This document shows positions 41,806-53,005 of a DNA stretch of 64,000 bases, in pieces. The DNA comes from Burkholderia latens (lineage in GTDB: Bacteria > Pseudomonadota > Gammaproteobacteria > Burkholderiales > Burkholderiaceae). The notes beneath the pieces were generated by a model. That model ran no database searches. It worked only from the letters and a program-made list of their open reading frames with translations, and was not told the origin of the DNA. The stretch is from contig NZ_CP013435.1 of the NCBI RefSeq assembly GCF_001718795.1, positions 558,001 through 622,000 of the forward strand, given 5' to 3'. Each line of letters opens with the position of its first letter. The stretch's first letter is position 1. The position numbers and the translations under genes are program-made.

Positions 41806-42069
41806 ATGGCACACAAAAAGGCAGGCGGCTCTTCCCGGAACGGCCGCGACTCCGAGTCGAAACGTCTCGGCGTGAAAGTGTACGGCGGCCAGGCGATCAA
41901 CGCCGGCGGCATCATCGTGCGTCAGCGCGGTACGCGCATGCACGCTGGCGAGAACGTCGGCATGGGCAAGGATCACACCCTGTTCGCGCTGGTCGACGGT
42001 CACGTCAAGTTCGCGACCAAGGGCGCGGACAAGAAGCATCTGGTCATCGTCGTCCCGGCGGCTGCCTAA
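41806..42069 (+). CDS. rpmA: 50S ribosomal protein L27
   Basis: Encodes 87 residues. Seen: [20 protein letters not shown], whose flexible N-terminus reaches the peptidyl-transferase centre, and [27 protein letters not shown] precedes the ATG. It ends in a strong terminator. Confidence 0.98.
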
Positions 42070-42096
42070 GTCAGGCACCCACGGGCTTCGTAGCCG

Positions 42097-42129
42097 AAAG
42101 GCCCCGCAGTCTTCGCGGGGCCTTTTTTT
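42097..42129 (+). terminator. Terminator of rplU-rpmA
   Basis: AGGCCCCGC and GCGGGGCCT arms followed by seven T, about 30 bp after the rpmA stop. Confidence 0.95.
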
Positions 42130-42251
42130 ATTTGGCCGCCGCGCGCAGGTGCGCGCGGGCGGCTGTCGCGCAATAGCGGGACATTGGCCGAATGGCTGAT
42201 TGTTCAAGCATGCCGGGGCGCGGCACAATAGCGGAAATACTGTCGGAGTGA

Positions 42252-43367
<1,116 letters not shown>

Positions 43368-43380
43368 GCGGGCCGCAAAC

Positions 43381-43403
43381 GCACCGGGCGCGGCGCCCGG
43401 TGC
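43381..43403 (+). terminator. Hairpin after obgE
   Basis: GCACCGGGC (43381-43389) pairs with GCCCGGTGC (43395-43403); the loop is 5 bases. Only a short T3 follows nearby, so termination may be partial before proB. Confidence 0.4.
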
Positions 43404-43455
43404 GCTCATTTAATCGCGCCCGGTCGGGCAGGCATCAGATAGGAGACGGCGCACG

Positions 43456-44574
43456 ATGCGTTCGATCATCGCGGATTCGAAGCGATTGGTGGTGAAGGTG
43501 GGCTCCAGCCTCGTGACCAACGACGGCAAGGGGCTCGATCATGCTGCGATCGGCCGCTGGGCGGCCCAGATCGCAGCACTGCGTGCACAAGGCAAGGAAG
43601 TGGTGCTCGTCAGTTCGGGAGCGATTGCGGAAGGGATGCAGCGCCTCGGCTGGAGCAAGCGTCCGCGCGAAATCGACGAGCTTCAAGCCGCTGCCGCCGT
43701 CGGGCAGATGGGGCTCGCGCAAGTATACGAAAGCCGCTTCACCGAGCATGACATCCGTACTGCGCAGATTCTGCTCACGCACGCCGATCTGGCCGATCGC
43801 GAGCGGTATCTGAATGCGCGCTCGACACTGCTCACGCTGCTGCGGCTCGGTGTCGTGCCGATCATCAACGAGAACGACACGGTCGTCACCGACGAAATCA
43901 AGTTCGGGGACAACGACACGCTCGGTGCGCTGGTCGCGAACCTGATCGAAGGCGACGCGCTGATCATCCTGACGGACCAGTCAGGGCTGTTCACTGCCGA
44001 TCCGCGCAAGGATCCGAATGCGACGCTCGTCGCGGAAGCCAGCGCGGGCGCGCCGGAACTCGAGGCGATGGCGGGCGGCGCCGGCTCGAGCCTCGGCCGC
44101 GGCGGGATGCTGACGAAGATCCTCGCGGCAAAGCGTGCGGCGCATAGCGGCGCGAATACCGTGATCGCGAGCGGCCGAGAGGCCGACGTGCTGGTGCGGC
44201 TCGCGGCAGGCGAGGCGATCGGCACGCAGCTCGTCGCGCGCACCGCGCGGATGGCGGCGCGCAAGCAGTGGATGGCCGACCACCTGCAAGTGCGGGGGCA
44301 CGTCGTGATCGACGCGGGTGCGGTCGAAAAGCTGACTGCGGGCGGCAAGAGCCTGCTGCCGATCGGTGTGACGGGCGTGCAGGGCGCGTTCGCACGCGGC
44401 GAAGTGATCGCGTGCGTCGGTCCGGACGGGCGCGAGGTGGCGCGCGGTCTCACCAACTACAGCAGCGCGGAGACGAAGCTGATCCACCGCAAGCCGAGCG
44501 GCGAGATCGAGACGGTGCTCGGCTACATGCTGGAGCCGGAGCTGATTCACCGCGACAACCTCGTGCTGGTGTGA
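43456..44574 (+). CDS. proB: Glutamate 5-kinase
   Basis: Encodes 372 residues. ProB phosphorylates glutamate, the first and feedback-controlled step of proline synthesis. Seen: an amino-acid kinase domain ([55 protein letters not shown]) and a C-terminal PUA domain (about 275-360). GGAG precedes the ATG. proA is not adjacent. Confidence 0.96.
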   Translation: MRSIIADSKRLVVKVGSSLVTNDGKGLDHAAIGRWAAQIAALRAQGKEVVLVSSGAIAEGMQRLGWSKRPREIDELQAAAAVGQMGLAQVYESRFTEHDIRTAQILLTHADLADRERYLNARSTLLTLLRLGVVPIINENDTVVTDEIKFGDNDTLGALVANLIEGDALIILTDQSGLFTADPRKDPNATLVAEASAGAPELEAMAGGAGSSLGRGGMLTKILAAKRAAHSGANTVIASGREADVLVRLAAGEAIGTQLVARTARMAARKQWMADHLQVRGHVVIDAGAVEKLTAGGKSLLPIGVTGVQGAFARGEVIACVGPDGREVARGLTNYSSAETKLIHRKPSGEIETVLGYMLEPELIHRDNLVLV

Positions 44575-44621
44575 CCGTCCGGCGTCGTGCACGACCGCTG
44601 ACGCCAGACGTCCCGAAGCGA

Positions 44622-44650
44622 CAAAAAAGCCCGCGTTACGCGGGCTTTTC
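44622..44650. terminator. Bidirectional terminator between proB and the CNP1-like gene
   Basis: AAAAAAGCCCGCG-TTA-CGCGGGCTTTT: a stem with A-run before and T-run after, between convergent genes. Confidence 0.92.
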
Positions 44651-44685
44651 GTTGCGGCGACGGAGCTGACCCCGCGTTGCGGTGC

Positions 44686-45243
44686 TCAGCGCAGCTGACT
44701 CATCGCGGTGCGATGGAACTTGATGTTTTCCAGAATCTGCGCGGTCGTGCCCTGCGGCATCTTGTTCGCGCAGAAGTAGTCCTGATACAGCGCCGAGTGG
44801 TACGCGTTCAGCTCGCCGTTCTCGATGCGCCGCCAGTCGTTCTCGACTGTGCGGTCCCAGCCGTCATGATCGGCATTCAGGCCCGCATACTGGCGCCATT
44901 CATAGGTGTCGCAACGGATGCCTTCGTAGTTCACGTTGCGCGCGCCCGCCGGGCTCGTGACGACCACTGCATAGCGCACGACGCCATCGGTGCCGACCGC
45001 GAGCGACTTCGCATCGACGAAGAACTTGAGCGGCGTGTTCTGCGATACGTTGAACGGCAGCAGGTCGGCTGCTTGCGGCAGCGGCGGCAGCGTGTCGACC
45101 GGGTTTTCCTTCCAGTTGCCCTGGCGGTCCAGCAGGTACACGAACTCGCTGTCATCCTTGTTGGTCGGCGTCTTCGAATTCGCGCAACCGGCCAGCGTGG
45201 CCACCGCGACGACCGATGCGAGCGCGAGAGCAATCGCTTTCAA
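44686..45243 (-). CDS. CNP1-like family lipoprotein
   Basis: Encodes about 185 residues. A lipoprotein signal (KAIALALASVVAVATLAGC) has its lipobox LAGC near residue 20. The remainder resembles the CNP1-like family first noted in Neisseria, of unknown function (YAVVVTSPAGARNVNYEGIRC, ADHDGWDRTVENDWRRIE). I chose the TTG at 45243, with GAGGA 8 bp upstream, because it places the signal peptide at the N-terminus. It is followed upstream by rppH, 64 bp away, and may share its transcript. Confidence 0.82.
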   Translation of the reverse strand: MKAIALALASVVAVATLAGCANSKTPTNKDDSEFVYLLDRQGNWKENPVDTLPPLPQAADLLPFNVSQNTPLKFFVDAKSLAVGTDGVVRYAVVVTSPAGARNVNYEGIRCDTYEWRQYAGLNADHDGWDRTVENDWRRIENGELNAYHSALYQDYFCANKMPQGTTAQILENIKFHRTAMSQLR

Positions 45244-45307
45244 TATGCATTCCTCGTAAAAAAAGGGCGCGACACCAAGGTCGCGCCCGGTCATGCAGTG
45301 TGACTCG

Positions 45308-45955
45308 TCATTTGCCGACGATCTCGCGGGGCGGCATCTCGTCGAGCGTGCTCGCCTCCACTTCGATCTCGGAACAGACCACCGATGTGTCGACAATCGT
45401 CAGCGTCTGCTGGGCCTGCGAACCGATCACGCGCGGATAGCGCGACGGACGCGGCCCACGCGGCTTTTCGGCTCGCTGCGCCGGGCGGCGCAGGAAGCGC
45501 GACAGTTCCGTCAGCGCCAACTGATAGACATCCCGCTTGAACTCGATCACCGCATCGAGCGGCACCCAATACTCGTTCCAGCGCCACGCATCGAACTCCG
45601 GGTGGTCGGTCGCGCGCAAGCAAATGTCGCAGTCGCGTCCGACCATCCGCAGAAGGAACCAGATCTGCTTCTGGCCGCGGTAATGACCGCGTACTTCGCG
45701 TTTGATGAACTTGTCAGGCACCTCGTAACGCAACCAGTCGCGAGTGCGGCCGATTATCTTGACGTGTTCCGGATGCAGGCCCGTTTCCTCGTGCAATTCC
45801 CGGTACATCGCCTGCATGGGGGTCTCGCCGTACTTGATCCCACCTTGAGGAAACTGCCAGGAATGCTCGCGGAGCCGCTTGCCCCAAAACACCTCGTTGC
45901 GCGCGTTCAAGAGGATGATGCCGACGTTCGGGCGAAAGCCTTCACGATCCAGCAT
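45308..45955 (-). CDS. rppH: RNA 5'-pyrophosphohydrolase RppH
   Basis: Encodes 215 residues. RppH removes pyrophosphate from the 5' end of mRNA and starts RNase E-dependent decay. Seen: [23 protein letters not shown], and a full Nudix box at residues 38-60. The C-terminus is about 40 residues longer than in E. coli and basic/Pro-rich before an acidic end, a beta-proteobacterial feature as far as I know. Confidence 0.93.
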   Translation of the reverse strand: MLDREGFRPNVGIILLNARNEVFWGKRLREHSWQFPQGGIKYGETPMQAMYRELHEETGLHPEHVKIIGRTRDWLRYEVPDKFIKREVRGHYRGQKQIWFLLRMVGRDCDICLRATDHPEFDAWRWNEYWVPLDAVIEFKRDVYQLALTELSRFLRRPAQRAEKPRGPRPSRYPRVIGSQAQQTLTIVDTSVVCSEIEVEASTLDEMPPREIVGK

Positions 45956-46173
45956 ACAACCACCTTCGAATCCTTTAAAATTGCTTTGATTATAAACAGA
46001 TAACGGGCGCTGCGCACCGTGACGGAGCGAATCCGCGCGGGGTGCATCGGCTGAATTGTCCCTGATTTGTCTGCTACGTCATCTGCGCCATCGTCGTCCG
46101 TCGCGCGCAGCTTTTTCACCTTGAAACTTTTTCGGGCGCTCCGCGTTGGGGCGCCGCATTTGGAACCGTCCGC

Positions 46174-47910
46174 ATGAAAGCTTCCCGTTTCTTTATCGGC
46201 ACCCTCAAAGAGGCACCCGCCGACGCAGAGATCGTCAGCCACAAGCTGATGGTGCGCGCCGGCATGATCCGTCGTGTCGCCGGCGGCATCTACAACTATC
46301 TGCCGATCGGCCTGCGTTCGATTCGCAAGGTCGAGGCGATCGTGCGCGAGGAAATGAACCGGGCAGGCGCCATCGAGCTGCTGATGCCGGCCGTGCAACC
46401 GGCCGAGCTGTGGCAGGAATCGGGCCGCTGGGAGCAGTACGGCCCCGAATTGCTGCGCTTCAAGGATCGCAAGGACAACGACTTCGTGATCGGGCCGACG
46501 CACGAGGAGGTCGTCACCGACATCGCGCGCAACCAGATCAAGAGCTACCGGCAGATGCCGGTGAACTTCTACCAGATCCAGACGAAGTTCCGCGACGAGA
46601 TCCGTCCGCGTTTCGGCGTGATGCGCGGCCGCGAATTCATCATGAAGGACGCGTATTCGTTCGACAAGGATGCGGCGGGCCTGAACGAGTCGTATCGCAA
46701 GATGTACGACGCGTATGTGCGCATCTTCACGCGCCTCGGTCTCGAGTTCCGCGCGGTCGCGGCCGACAGCGGCTCGATCGGCGGCAACTTCTCGCATGAA
46801 TTCCACGTGATCGCCGATACCGGCGAGGACGCGATCGCCTATTGCCCGACGTCCGACTTCGCGGCGAACATCGAAGCGGCCGAAGCGCTGCCGCTGATCG
46901 CCGAACGGGCGGCGCCTGCCGAAGCAATGGAGAAGGTCGCGACGCCCGGCAAGGCGAAGTGCGAAGCCGTTGCCGAACTGCTCGGGATTCCGCTCGAGCG
47001 CACGATCAAGTCGATCGTGCTCGCGACCGACAACGAAGGCGCCGAGCCGACCATCTGGCTCGTGATGCTGCGCGGCGACCACGACCTGAACGAGATCAAG
47101 GTGTCGAAGCTGCCGGGGCTGAAGAACCACCGCTTCGCGACCGAGCAGGAAATCGTCGAATGGTTCGGCACGCCGCCGGGCTATCTCGGCCCGGTCGGCA
47201 CGAAGAAGCCGGTCAAGGTGATCGCCGATCGCACGGTCGCGAACATGAGCGACTTCGTCGTCGGCGCGAACGAGGTCGACTATCACATCGCGGGCGTGAA
47301 CTGGGGCCGCGACCTGCCGGAGCCGGAAGTCGCCGACGTGCGCAACGTGAAGAAGGGCGATCCTTCGCCGGACGGCAAGGGCGTGATCGACATCTGCCGC
47401 GGCATCGAGGTTGGCCACGTGTTCCAGCTCGGCACGAAGTACTCGGAAGCGATGGGCGCGACGTTCCTCGACGAGTCGGGCAAGCCGCAGCCGATGCTGA
47501 TGGGCTGCTACGGCGTCGGCGTCACGCGCATTCTCGGCGCGGCGATCGAACAGAACTTCGACGACAAGGGCATCATCTGGCCCGAGTCCATCGCGCCGTT
47601 CGAGGTCGTGCTGTGTCCGATGGGCTACGACCGCAGCGACATGGTTCGCGAGGCGGCCGACAAGCTTTACGCGGAACTGAGCGCTGCCGGCATCGATGTC
47701 ATCCTCGACGATCGCGGCGAGCGCCCGGGCGTGATGTTCGCCGACTGGGAACTGATCGGCGTGCCGCACCGTCTGGTGATCGGCGAGCGCGGCCTGAAGG
47801 AAGGCAAGATCGAGTATCAGGGCCGCCGCGACGCGGAAGCGACGCTGCTGCCGGCCGACGCGGCCGCGGCGACGGTGACGGAGAAGATCCGCGCCGCGCT
47901 CGCGCGCTAA
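46174..47910 (+). CDS. proS: Prolyl-tRNA synthetase (bacterial type)
   Basis: Encodes 578 residues. ProS charges tRNA-Pro. Seen: class II motifs ([19 protein letters not shown] for motif 1, [25 protein letters not shown] in motif 2, [12 protein letters not shown] in motif 3), the inserted YbaK-type editing domain at about residues 225-385, and a C-terminal anticodon-binding domain. Divergent from rppH across a 218-bp gap. Confidence 0.96.
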   Translation: MKASRFFIGTLKEAPADAEIVSHKLMVRAGMIRRVAGGIYNYLPIGLRSIRKVEAIVREEMNRAGAIELLMPAVQPAELWQESGRWEQYGPELLRFKDRKDNDFVIGPTHEEVVTDIARNQIKSYRQMPVNFYQIQTKFRDEIRPRFGVMRGREFIMKDAYSFDKDAAGLNESYRKMYDAYVRIFTRLGLEFRAVAADSGSIGGNFSHEFHVIADTGEDAIAYCPTSDFAANIEAAEALPLIAERAAPAEAMEKVATPGKAKCEAVAELLGIPLERTIKSIVLATDNEGAEPTIWLVMLRGDHDLNEIKVSKLPGLKNHRFATEQEIVEWFGTPPGYLGPVGTKKPVKVIADRTVANMSDFVVGANEVDYHIAGVNWGRDLPEPEVADVRNVKKGDPSPDGKGVIDICRGIEVGHVFQLGTKYSEAMGATFLDESGKPQPMLMGCYGVGVTRILGAAIEQNFDDKGIIWPESIAPFEVVLCPMGYDRSDMVREAADKLYAELSAAGIDVILDDRGERPGVMFADWELIGVPHRLVIGERGLKEGKIEYQGRRDAEATLLPADAAAATVTEKIRAALAR

Positions 47911-47931
47911 GCACTGCAATCGGGAGACACG

Positions 47932-48540
47932 GTGGAATACACCTTCCTGTCGGCCACCGTGCTCCTCGTGCTGATCACGGATCCGCTCGGCAACATCCCG
48001 CTGTTCATCACGGCGATGCGGGATGTGCCGCGCGAGCGGCGCGTGAAGCTGATTTTGCGCGAAGTGGGGATCGCGTTCGTGATCCTGCTGTTCTTCATGG
48101 TGGTCGGCGACCGATTCCTGCGAATGATGAGCCTTACCGACCTGTCGCTGCGGCTCGGCGGCGGGATCGTGCTGTTCCTGATCGCGCTGCGAATGATCTT
48201 CCCGCATCCGGACGGCGCGCTCGGCAGCGATCCGCGCGCCGGCGGCGAACCGTTCATCGTGCCGCTCGCGATTCCGGCGCTCGCCGGGCCGTCCGCGCTT
48301 GCGACGGTGATGCTGCTGACCTCGCAGGCGCCCGGCAAGATGTTCGAGTGGGTCGGTGCGCTGACGGTCACGATGATCGTGTGCGCGATCACGCTGGTGC
48401 TGGCCGAAAGGATCCAGGCGTGGCTCGGCGAGCGGACCGTCGCGGCGTTCGAGCGGCTGATGGGTCTCGTGCTCGTCGCGATCTCGGTCGAGATGCTGCT
48501 GGCGGGCATTCGCGCGTTCGTCCACCAGTTGCAGCCGTAG
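47932..48540 (+). CDS. MarC-family inner-membrane protein
   Basis: Encodes 202 residues from a GTG start with GGGAGA upstream. Six membrane helices are apparent (for example FLSATVLLVLITDPLGNIPLF, FVILLFFMVVG). PFIVPLAIPALAGPSALATV is the family core. MarC was once linked to antibiotic resistance, but its function is unknown. It starts 21 bp after proS. Confidence 0.88.
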   Translation: MEYTFLSATVLLVLITDPLGNIPLFITAMRDVPRERRVKLILREVGIAFVILLFFMVVGDRFLRMMSLTDLSLRLGGGIVLFLIALRMIFPHPDGALGSDPRAGGEPFIVPLAIPALAGPSALATVMLLTSQAPGKMFEWVGALTVTMIVCAITLVLAERIQAWLGERTVAAFERLMGLVLVAISVEMLLAGIRAFVHQLQP

Positions 48541-48566
48541 CGCGGGCGGCGCGGCCGGCCGACAAA

Positions 48567-48602
48567 AAAAGCGGCGCCCCGGGAAACCGGGGCGCCGCTT
48601 TT
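48567..48602. terminator. Bidirectional terminator between marC-like gene and hpt
   Basis: A 12-bp GC stem (48571-48582 with 48587-48598), a GAAA loop, A-run before and T4 after, between convergent genes. Confidence 0.94.
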
Positions 48603-48624
48603 CGTTATGGAGCGGGCAGGGCGG

Positions 48625-49176
48625 TCAGACGTTCGCGGTCAGCGCGCGGATCGTCGGCAGGTTGCGCCAGTAGCCCTTGGCGTCCATCCCGCACCCGAAC
48701 ACGTAGCGGTCCGGCACCGAGAAGCCGCAGAAGTCCGGGTGCAGCGGTTTTGCTTTCGCGAGCGTTTTCTCGCACAGCACCGCCGACATGAAGCGCTTCG
48801 CACCCATGTCGAGGATGCGGTCGCGGATCGCGGCCATCGTTTCGCCTTCGTCGAGGATGTCGTCGAGCACGAGCACGATGCGGTCCTTCACCGATTCGCG
48901 CGGCGCGACGCGCCAGTGCATTTCCGGGCTGCCCTGCGTCGTATTGCGGTAGCGGGTCAGGTGGATGTAGTCGAATTCGAGCGGGAAATCGAGATGCGGC
49001 AGCAGCATCCCGGTAAACACCGCGGCGCCGCCCATCACCGAGAGCACGAGCGGGAACGCGTCGCCGATCTCGGCGCGGATCGCGTCGGCCATCCGGGCGA
49101 TCGAGGCGTTGACGGCGTCGGCCGAGACGATCTCTTCGGAGTGGTCGAAAATGTGGAGGGCTTCTTCGCGGTTCAT
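48625..49176 (-). CDS. hpt: Hypoxanthine-guanine phosphoribosyltransferase
   Basis: Encodes 183 residues. Hpt salvages hypoxanthine or guanine with PRPP. Seen: VLSVMGGAAVFTGMLL, the PRPP loop VLVLDDILDEGETM, and a C-terminal VPDRYVFGCGMDAKGYWRNLP. The exact base preference is inferred. Confidence 0.9.
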   Translation of the reverse strand: MNREEALHIFDHSEEIVSADAVNASIARMADAIRAEIGDAFPLVLSVMGGAAVFTGMLLPHLDFPLEFDYIHLTRYRNTTQGSPEMHWRVAPRESVKDRIVLVLDDILDEGETMAAIRDRILDMGAKRFMSAVLCEKTLAKAKPLHPDFCGFSVPDRYVFGCGMDAKGYWRNLPTIRALTANV

Positions 49177-49240
49177 GTGTTCTGGCGAGCGGTCGGTATA
49201 CGAATAAGGATGAGGCAGAACGGGCGGCGCGCGCTACGGC

Positions 49241-49268
49241 AAAAACCCGCGCGCCGGCCGGCGGGCGG
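49241..49268 (-). terminator. Terminator of ffh
   Basis: On the minus strand a GC-rich hairpin is followed by TTTTT, directly after the ffh stop codon. The stem is imperfect. Confidence 0.6.
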
Positions 49269-49270
49269 AA

Positions 49271-50638
49271 TCAGCGCATGCCGGGCATCATGCCCTTCAG
49301 GCCGCGCATCATCTTCTGCATGTTGCCGCCCTTCAGCTTCTTCATCATCGTACGCATCTGGTCGTACTGGTTCAGCATCCGGTTGACTTCCTGCACCGGC
49401 ACGCCCGCACCGGCCGCAATGCGGCGCTTGCGCGTCGCCTTGATGATCTCGGGTTTCGCGCGCTCCGCGGGCGTCATCGAGCTGATGATCCCTTCCATCC
49501 GGCGGATCGACTTCTCGGCCTGGCTCATGTCGGCGCCGGCCGCCGCCTGCTGGAATTGCGCGGGCAGCTTGTCCATCAGCGACGACAGGCCGCCCATGTT
49601 CTTCATCTGCGAGATCTGCGCGCGGAAATCGTTCAGGTCGAAGTCGCCGCCTTTCTTGACCTTGTCGGCGAGCTTCTGCGCGGCCTGCACATCGACGCCG
49701 CGCTGCGCTTCCTCGACGAGCGCGAGGATGTCGCCCATGCCGAGGATCCGGTTTGCCATCCGGTCCGGGTGGAACACCTCGAGGCCGTCGAGCTTTTCGG
49801 CGACGCCGACGAACTTGATTGGCTTGCCGGTGATGTGGCGCACCGACAGCGCCGCCCCGCCGCGCGAGTCGCCGTCGAGCTTGGTCAGCACGACGCCGGT
49901 GAGCGGCAGCGTGTCGTTGAACGCCTTCGCCGTATTGACCGCGTCCTGGCCAAGCATCGCGTCGACGACGAACAGCGTTTCGGCCGGCTTCAGCGCGCCG
50001 TGCAGCGCGGCGATTTCCTGCATCATCGCTTCGTCGATGCCGAGGCGGCCTGCCGTGTCGACGATCAGCACGTCGTGGTAATGGCGCTTCGCCCAGTCGA
50101 CGGCCGCGAGCGCGATGTCGACGGGCTTCTGGTCTGGCGTCGACGGGAAGAAGTCGGCGCCGACCTGTTCGCTCACCGTTTTCAGCTGCATGATCGCGGC
50201 CGGGCGATAGACGTCGCACGACACCGTCAGCACCTTCTTCTTGTATTTCTCGCGCAGCAGTTTCGCGAGTTTGCCGGCGGTCGTCGTCTTGCCGGCGCCC
50301 TGGAGGCCGGCCATCAGGATCACGGCCGGCGGCGTGACCGCGAGATTCAGCTCGGCGGCCTTGCCCTCGTAGTCGCCGCCGATCACGGCGGTCAGTTCCT
50401 TCTGCACCACGCCGACGAGCGCCTGGCCCGGCGACAGGCTGCTGATCACTTCCTCGCCGAGCGCCTTTTCCTTGACCTTGGCGATGAATTCGCGGACGAC
50501 GGGCAGCGCGACGTCGGCCTCCAGCAATGCGAGACGCACCTCGCGAAGCATCTCCTGCGTGTTCGCCTCGGTGAGCCGGGCCTCGCCGCGCAGCGTCTTG
50601 ACGACGCGCGCCATCCGTTGAGTGAGATTGTCGAGCAT
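49271..50638 (-). CDS. ffh: Signal recognition particle GTPase Ffh
   Basis: Encodes 455 residues. With 4.5S RNA, Ffh brings nascent membrane proteins to FtsY. Seen: N domain (1-100), G1 loop GLQGAGKTT (111-119), VDTAGRLGIDE, TKLDGDSRGGAAL, and a Met-rich M domain (MLNQYDQMRTMMKKLKGGNM) with the C-terminal GMMPGMR. Divergent from the CcsA-like gene. Confidence 0.97.
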   Translation of the reverse strand: MLDNLTQRMARVVKTLRGEARLTEANTQEMLREVRLALLEADVALPVVREFIAKVKEKALGEEVISSLSPGQALVGVVQKELTAVIGGDYEGKAAELNLAVTPPAVILMAGLQGAGKTTTAGKLAKLLREKYKKKVLTVSCDVYRPAAIMQLKTVSEQVGADFFPSTPDQKPVDIALAAVDWAKRHYHDVLIVDTAGRLGIDEAMMQEIAALHGALKPAETLFVVDAMLGQDAVNTAKAFNDTLPLTGVVLTKLDGDSRGGAALSVRHITGKPIKFVGVAEKLDGLEVFHPDRMANRILGMGDILALVEEAQRGVDVQAAQKLADKVKKGGDFDLNDFRAQISQMKNMGGLSSLMDKLPAQFQQAAAGADMSQAEKSIRRMEGIISSMTPAERAKPEIIKATRKRRIAAGAGVPVQEVNRMLNQYDQMRTMMKKLKGGNMQKMMRGLKGMMPGMR

Positions 50639-50727
50639 GGGGAGCGATGGACAGTGGGGCCCGAAGGCGCAACGGAACCGAACAAAGGGAGCCGTCGCGG
50701 GAAGGGGGCCTAGTGTAAACTTCGAAC

Positions 50728-51621
50728 ATGGATATTGTACTGTATGCCCTCACCGCATTCCTGTACGGCGGCCTCGCCGTCGCAGGCTGGCGCACGCACC
50801 GTCAGGGCGCGGCGCCGCTCGTTGCGAGCGTGCCGGCGGTGCCGATGCCGGCCTCCGCCGCGTCGGGGATGAGCGGAGCCGGCCGCGCGCTGCTGTTCGC
50901 AGCGCTCGTCGCGCACGGCGTGCTGCTGCACATGACGATCTTCCCGCACGACGCGATGGTCTTCGGCTTCGCGTTTGCGCTGTCGGCGATGTTCTGGCTC
51001 GGCGCCGGCATCTACTGGATCGAGAGTTTCTTCTTCCCGCTCGACAGCCTGCGGCTGCTCGTGCTGCCGCTCGCGTGCGGCGCGTCGCTGCTGCCGCTGG
51101 TGTTCGGCGGCGTGCGGGTGCTGCCTTATGCCGCAGCGCCGCTGTTCAAGCTGCACTTCCTGATCGCGAACATCGCGTACGGCCTCTTCGCAATCGCCGC
51201 GCTGCACGCGGTGCTGATGCTGATGGTCGAGCGGCGCCTGCAGTCGCTCAGAAGCGGCGGGCGCGACGGCTCGACCGGCTGGATCGCGAGCTGGCTCGAA
51301 ACGCTGCCGCCGCTGCTCACGCTGGAAAAACTGCTGTTTCGCCTGATCGGCGCCGGCTTCGTGCTGCTGACGCTCACGCTCGCATCGGGGATCCTGTTCA
51401 GCGAGCAGGTCGATGCACGCGCACTGCGGCTCGACCACAAGACCGTGTTCGCGGTGCTGTCGTGGCTGATGTTCGGCGGCCTGCTGGTCGCGCGCAAGAC
51501 GTCGGGCTGGCGCGGGCGCGGCGCCGCACGCTGGGTGCTCGTGTCGTTTGCCGCGCTGCTGCTCGCGTATGTCGGCAGCCGATTCGTTTTCGAGGTGCTG
51601 CTGCACCGCTCCGTGGTTTGA
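50728..51621 (+). CDS. CcsA/YpjD-type cytochrome c assembly membrane protein
   Basis: Encodes 297 residues with about eight membrane helices, belonging to the CytC_asm family. Seen: VAHGVLLHMTIF, HFLIANIAYGLFAIAALHAVLM with paired His, and LDHKTVFAVLSWLMFGGLL. Homologues next to ffh are often annotated as YpjD-like; a role in cytochrome c maturation is not shown for this lineage. Confidence 0.85.
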   Translation: MDIVLYALTAFLYGGLAVAGWRTHRQGAAPLVASVPAVPMPASAASGMSGAGRALLFAALVAHGVLLHMTIFPHDAMVFGFAFALSAMFWLGAGIYWIESFFFPLDSLRLLVLPLACGASLLPLVFGGVRVLPYAAAPLFKLHFLIANIAYGLFAIAALHAVLMLMVERRLQSLRSGGRDGSTGWIASWLETLPPLLTLEKLLFRLIGAGFVLLTLTLASGILFSEQVDARALRLDHKTVFAVLSWLMFGGLLVARKTSGWRGRGAARWVLVSFAALLLAYVGSRFVFEVLLHRSVV

Positions 51622-51634
51622 ACGCAGGTTTCCG

Positions 51635-51952
51635 ATGCGACAGATTCTTCTCCTGATACTTCTCTTCTTTGCGGGCTCGTGGCTTGCGCGCAAGCTGCGC
51701 CAGGCCCAGGAGCACGCGCAGGCGCGCACGGGCCGCGCGGACGGTTACGACGGCGCCCGTGGCCACGGCGGGGCCGGCGCGTCGGGGGCGAACGGCGACG
51801 CTCGCTCGCTGCCCGAACCGATGGTGCGCTGTGCGGAATGCGGCGTGCATGCGCCGAAGGGCGACGCCGTCGCCATGGGCGGCGAGTATTTCTGCAGCAC
51901 CGAGCACGCGCAGCGCCACGGCGCCCGCGCGAACGGCCACGACGCCCGATGA
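51635..51952 (+). CDS. PP0621-like small membrane protein with a CxxC-type module
   Basis: Encodes 105 residues. An N-terminal membrane helix (ILLLILLFFAGSWLARKLR) is followed by a Gly/Ala/Arg linker and the conserved MVRCAECGVHAPKGDAV and GEYFCSTEHAQRHG, which may bind zinc. Function unknown. It lies between the CcsA-like gene and ampD and overlaps ampD by 4 bp. Confidence 0.85.
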   Translation: MRQILLLILLFFAGSWLARKLRQAQEHAQARTGRADGYDGARGHGGAGASGANGDARSLPEPMVRCAECGVHAPKGDAVAMGGEYFCSTEHAQRHGARANGHDAR

Positions 51953-52539
51953 GCGACGCGGCGCTGCTGTCGGTCGATGCGAACGGCTGGGTGCGCGACG
52001 CGCGCCACGCGCCGTCGCCGAATTTCGAGGCGCGGCCCGCGGGCGCGGTGCCGACCCTCGTCGTCATCCACAACATCAGCCTGCCGCCCGGCGAGTTCGG
52101 CGGCGATGCGATCGAGGCGCTGTTCCTGAATCGTCTCGACTGCGATGCGCACCCCTATTACCAGAGCCACCTGCGCGGCGTGCGCGTGTCCGCGCATTTC
52201 CTGATCCGCCGCGACGGCGAGCTCGTGCAGTTCGTGTCGTGCGACGAGCGCGCATGGCACGCCGGCGCGTCCGAGTTCTTCGGCCGGCCGCGCTGCAACG
52301 ACTTCTCGATCGGCATCGAGCTCGAAGGCGCTGACGACGTGCCGTTCGACGCCGCGCAGTACGCGACGCTTGGCGTGCTCGCACGCACGCTCGCCGCGCG
52401 CTACCCGATCGATGCGGTGGCCGGTCATTCCGACGTCGCGCCGGGCCGCAAGACCGATCCCGGCCCGCACTTCGATTGGCAACGCTTTGCACGCGATGCC
52501 GGCTTTTCGGCCGAATACTTTCCTTTCCGTCAGCACTGA
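51949..52539 (+). CDS. ampD: 1,6-anhydro-MurNAc-L-alanine amidase AmpD
   Basis: Encodes 196 residues of the Amidase_2 fold. AmpD cleaves the stem peptide from anhydromuropeptides in the cytoplasm, for wall recycling; in many species its loss induces beta-lactamase. Zinc ligands and catalytic residues are in place: H41 (VVIHNISLP), H160 and D170 (GHSDVAPGRKTDPG), with E125 in IGIELEG. The ATG overlaps the previous stop. Confidence 0.93.
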   Translation: MSDAALLSVDANGWVRDARHAPSPNFEARPAGAVPTLVVIHNISLPPGEFGGDAIEALFLNRLDCDAHPYYQSHLRGVRVSAHFLIRRDGELVQFVSCDERAWHAGASEFFGRPRCNDFSIGIELEGADDVPFDAAQYATLGVLARTLAARYPIDAVAGHSDVAPGRKTDPGPHFDWQRFARDAGFSAEYFPFRQH

Positions 52540-52649
52540 GCGCAGGGTTTTTGAGCCGGAGAAATTTTTTTTTCCGACCAATGCCTTGTCACGTCTGCGC
52601 CTGCGCGGGGCAGGGGTGATGTCAAGGCCTCCAGCGCAAATTCTCCGTT

Positions 52650-52714
52650 TTGACCTCGTCCGAATGTCCACTATACTTGGTGCCGATTGAGCAGTTCTGT
52701 ACTAGATATAGTGT
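52650..52714 (+). promoter_or_regulatory. nrdA promoter with two NrdR-box-like palindromes
   Basis: TTGACC (52650-52655), a 16-bp spacer and TATACT (52672-52677) form a good sigma70 promoter. A first NrdR-type box (52667-52682, core CACTATACTTGGTG) covers the -10; a second (52699-52714, core ACTAGATATAGTGT) starts 32 bp later, about three helical turns. The rest of 52540-53005 holds no gene I can support; the leader would be about 320 nt. Confidence 0.8.
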
Positions 52715-53005
52715 GTGTCGCAGGGAAAACCCGAGCGGCACCGGCCGGCGGCCAACGCCGGCGGACAGGGTTCTCAGGGCGACGCGCCAGGCCGGGCGGT
52801 CCGGGCGTCGCGATCAAGCGCAGCGAACTTCGACGGGGCGGGGTATACATGACGAAGCACACGACCGGACCGGTTGTTGTCGCGCATCGGCCGGCCCGGC
52901 CTCCCCGACGCATCGCTCGCCTCTTACCGCTCGCGCACCGCATCGCGCAGCGTTCGTTTTAATCCGCGGTTCTCTCCGCACCATCCAACACCAGGAGCTT
53001 TGCAC

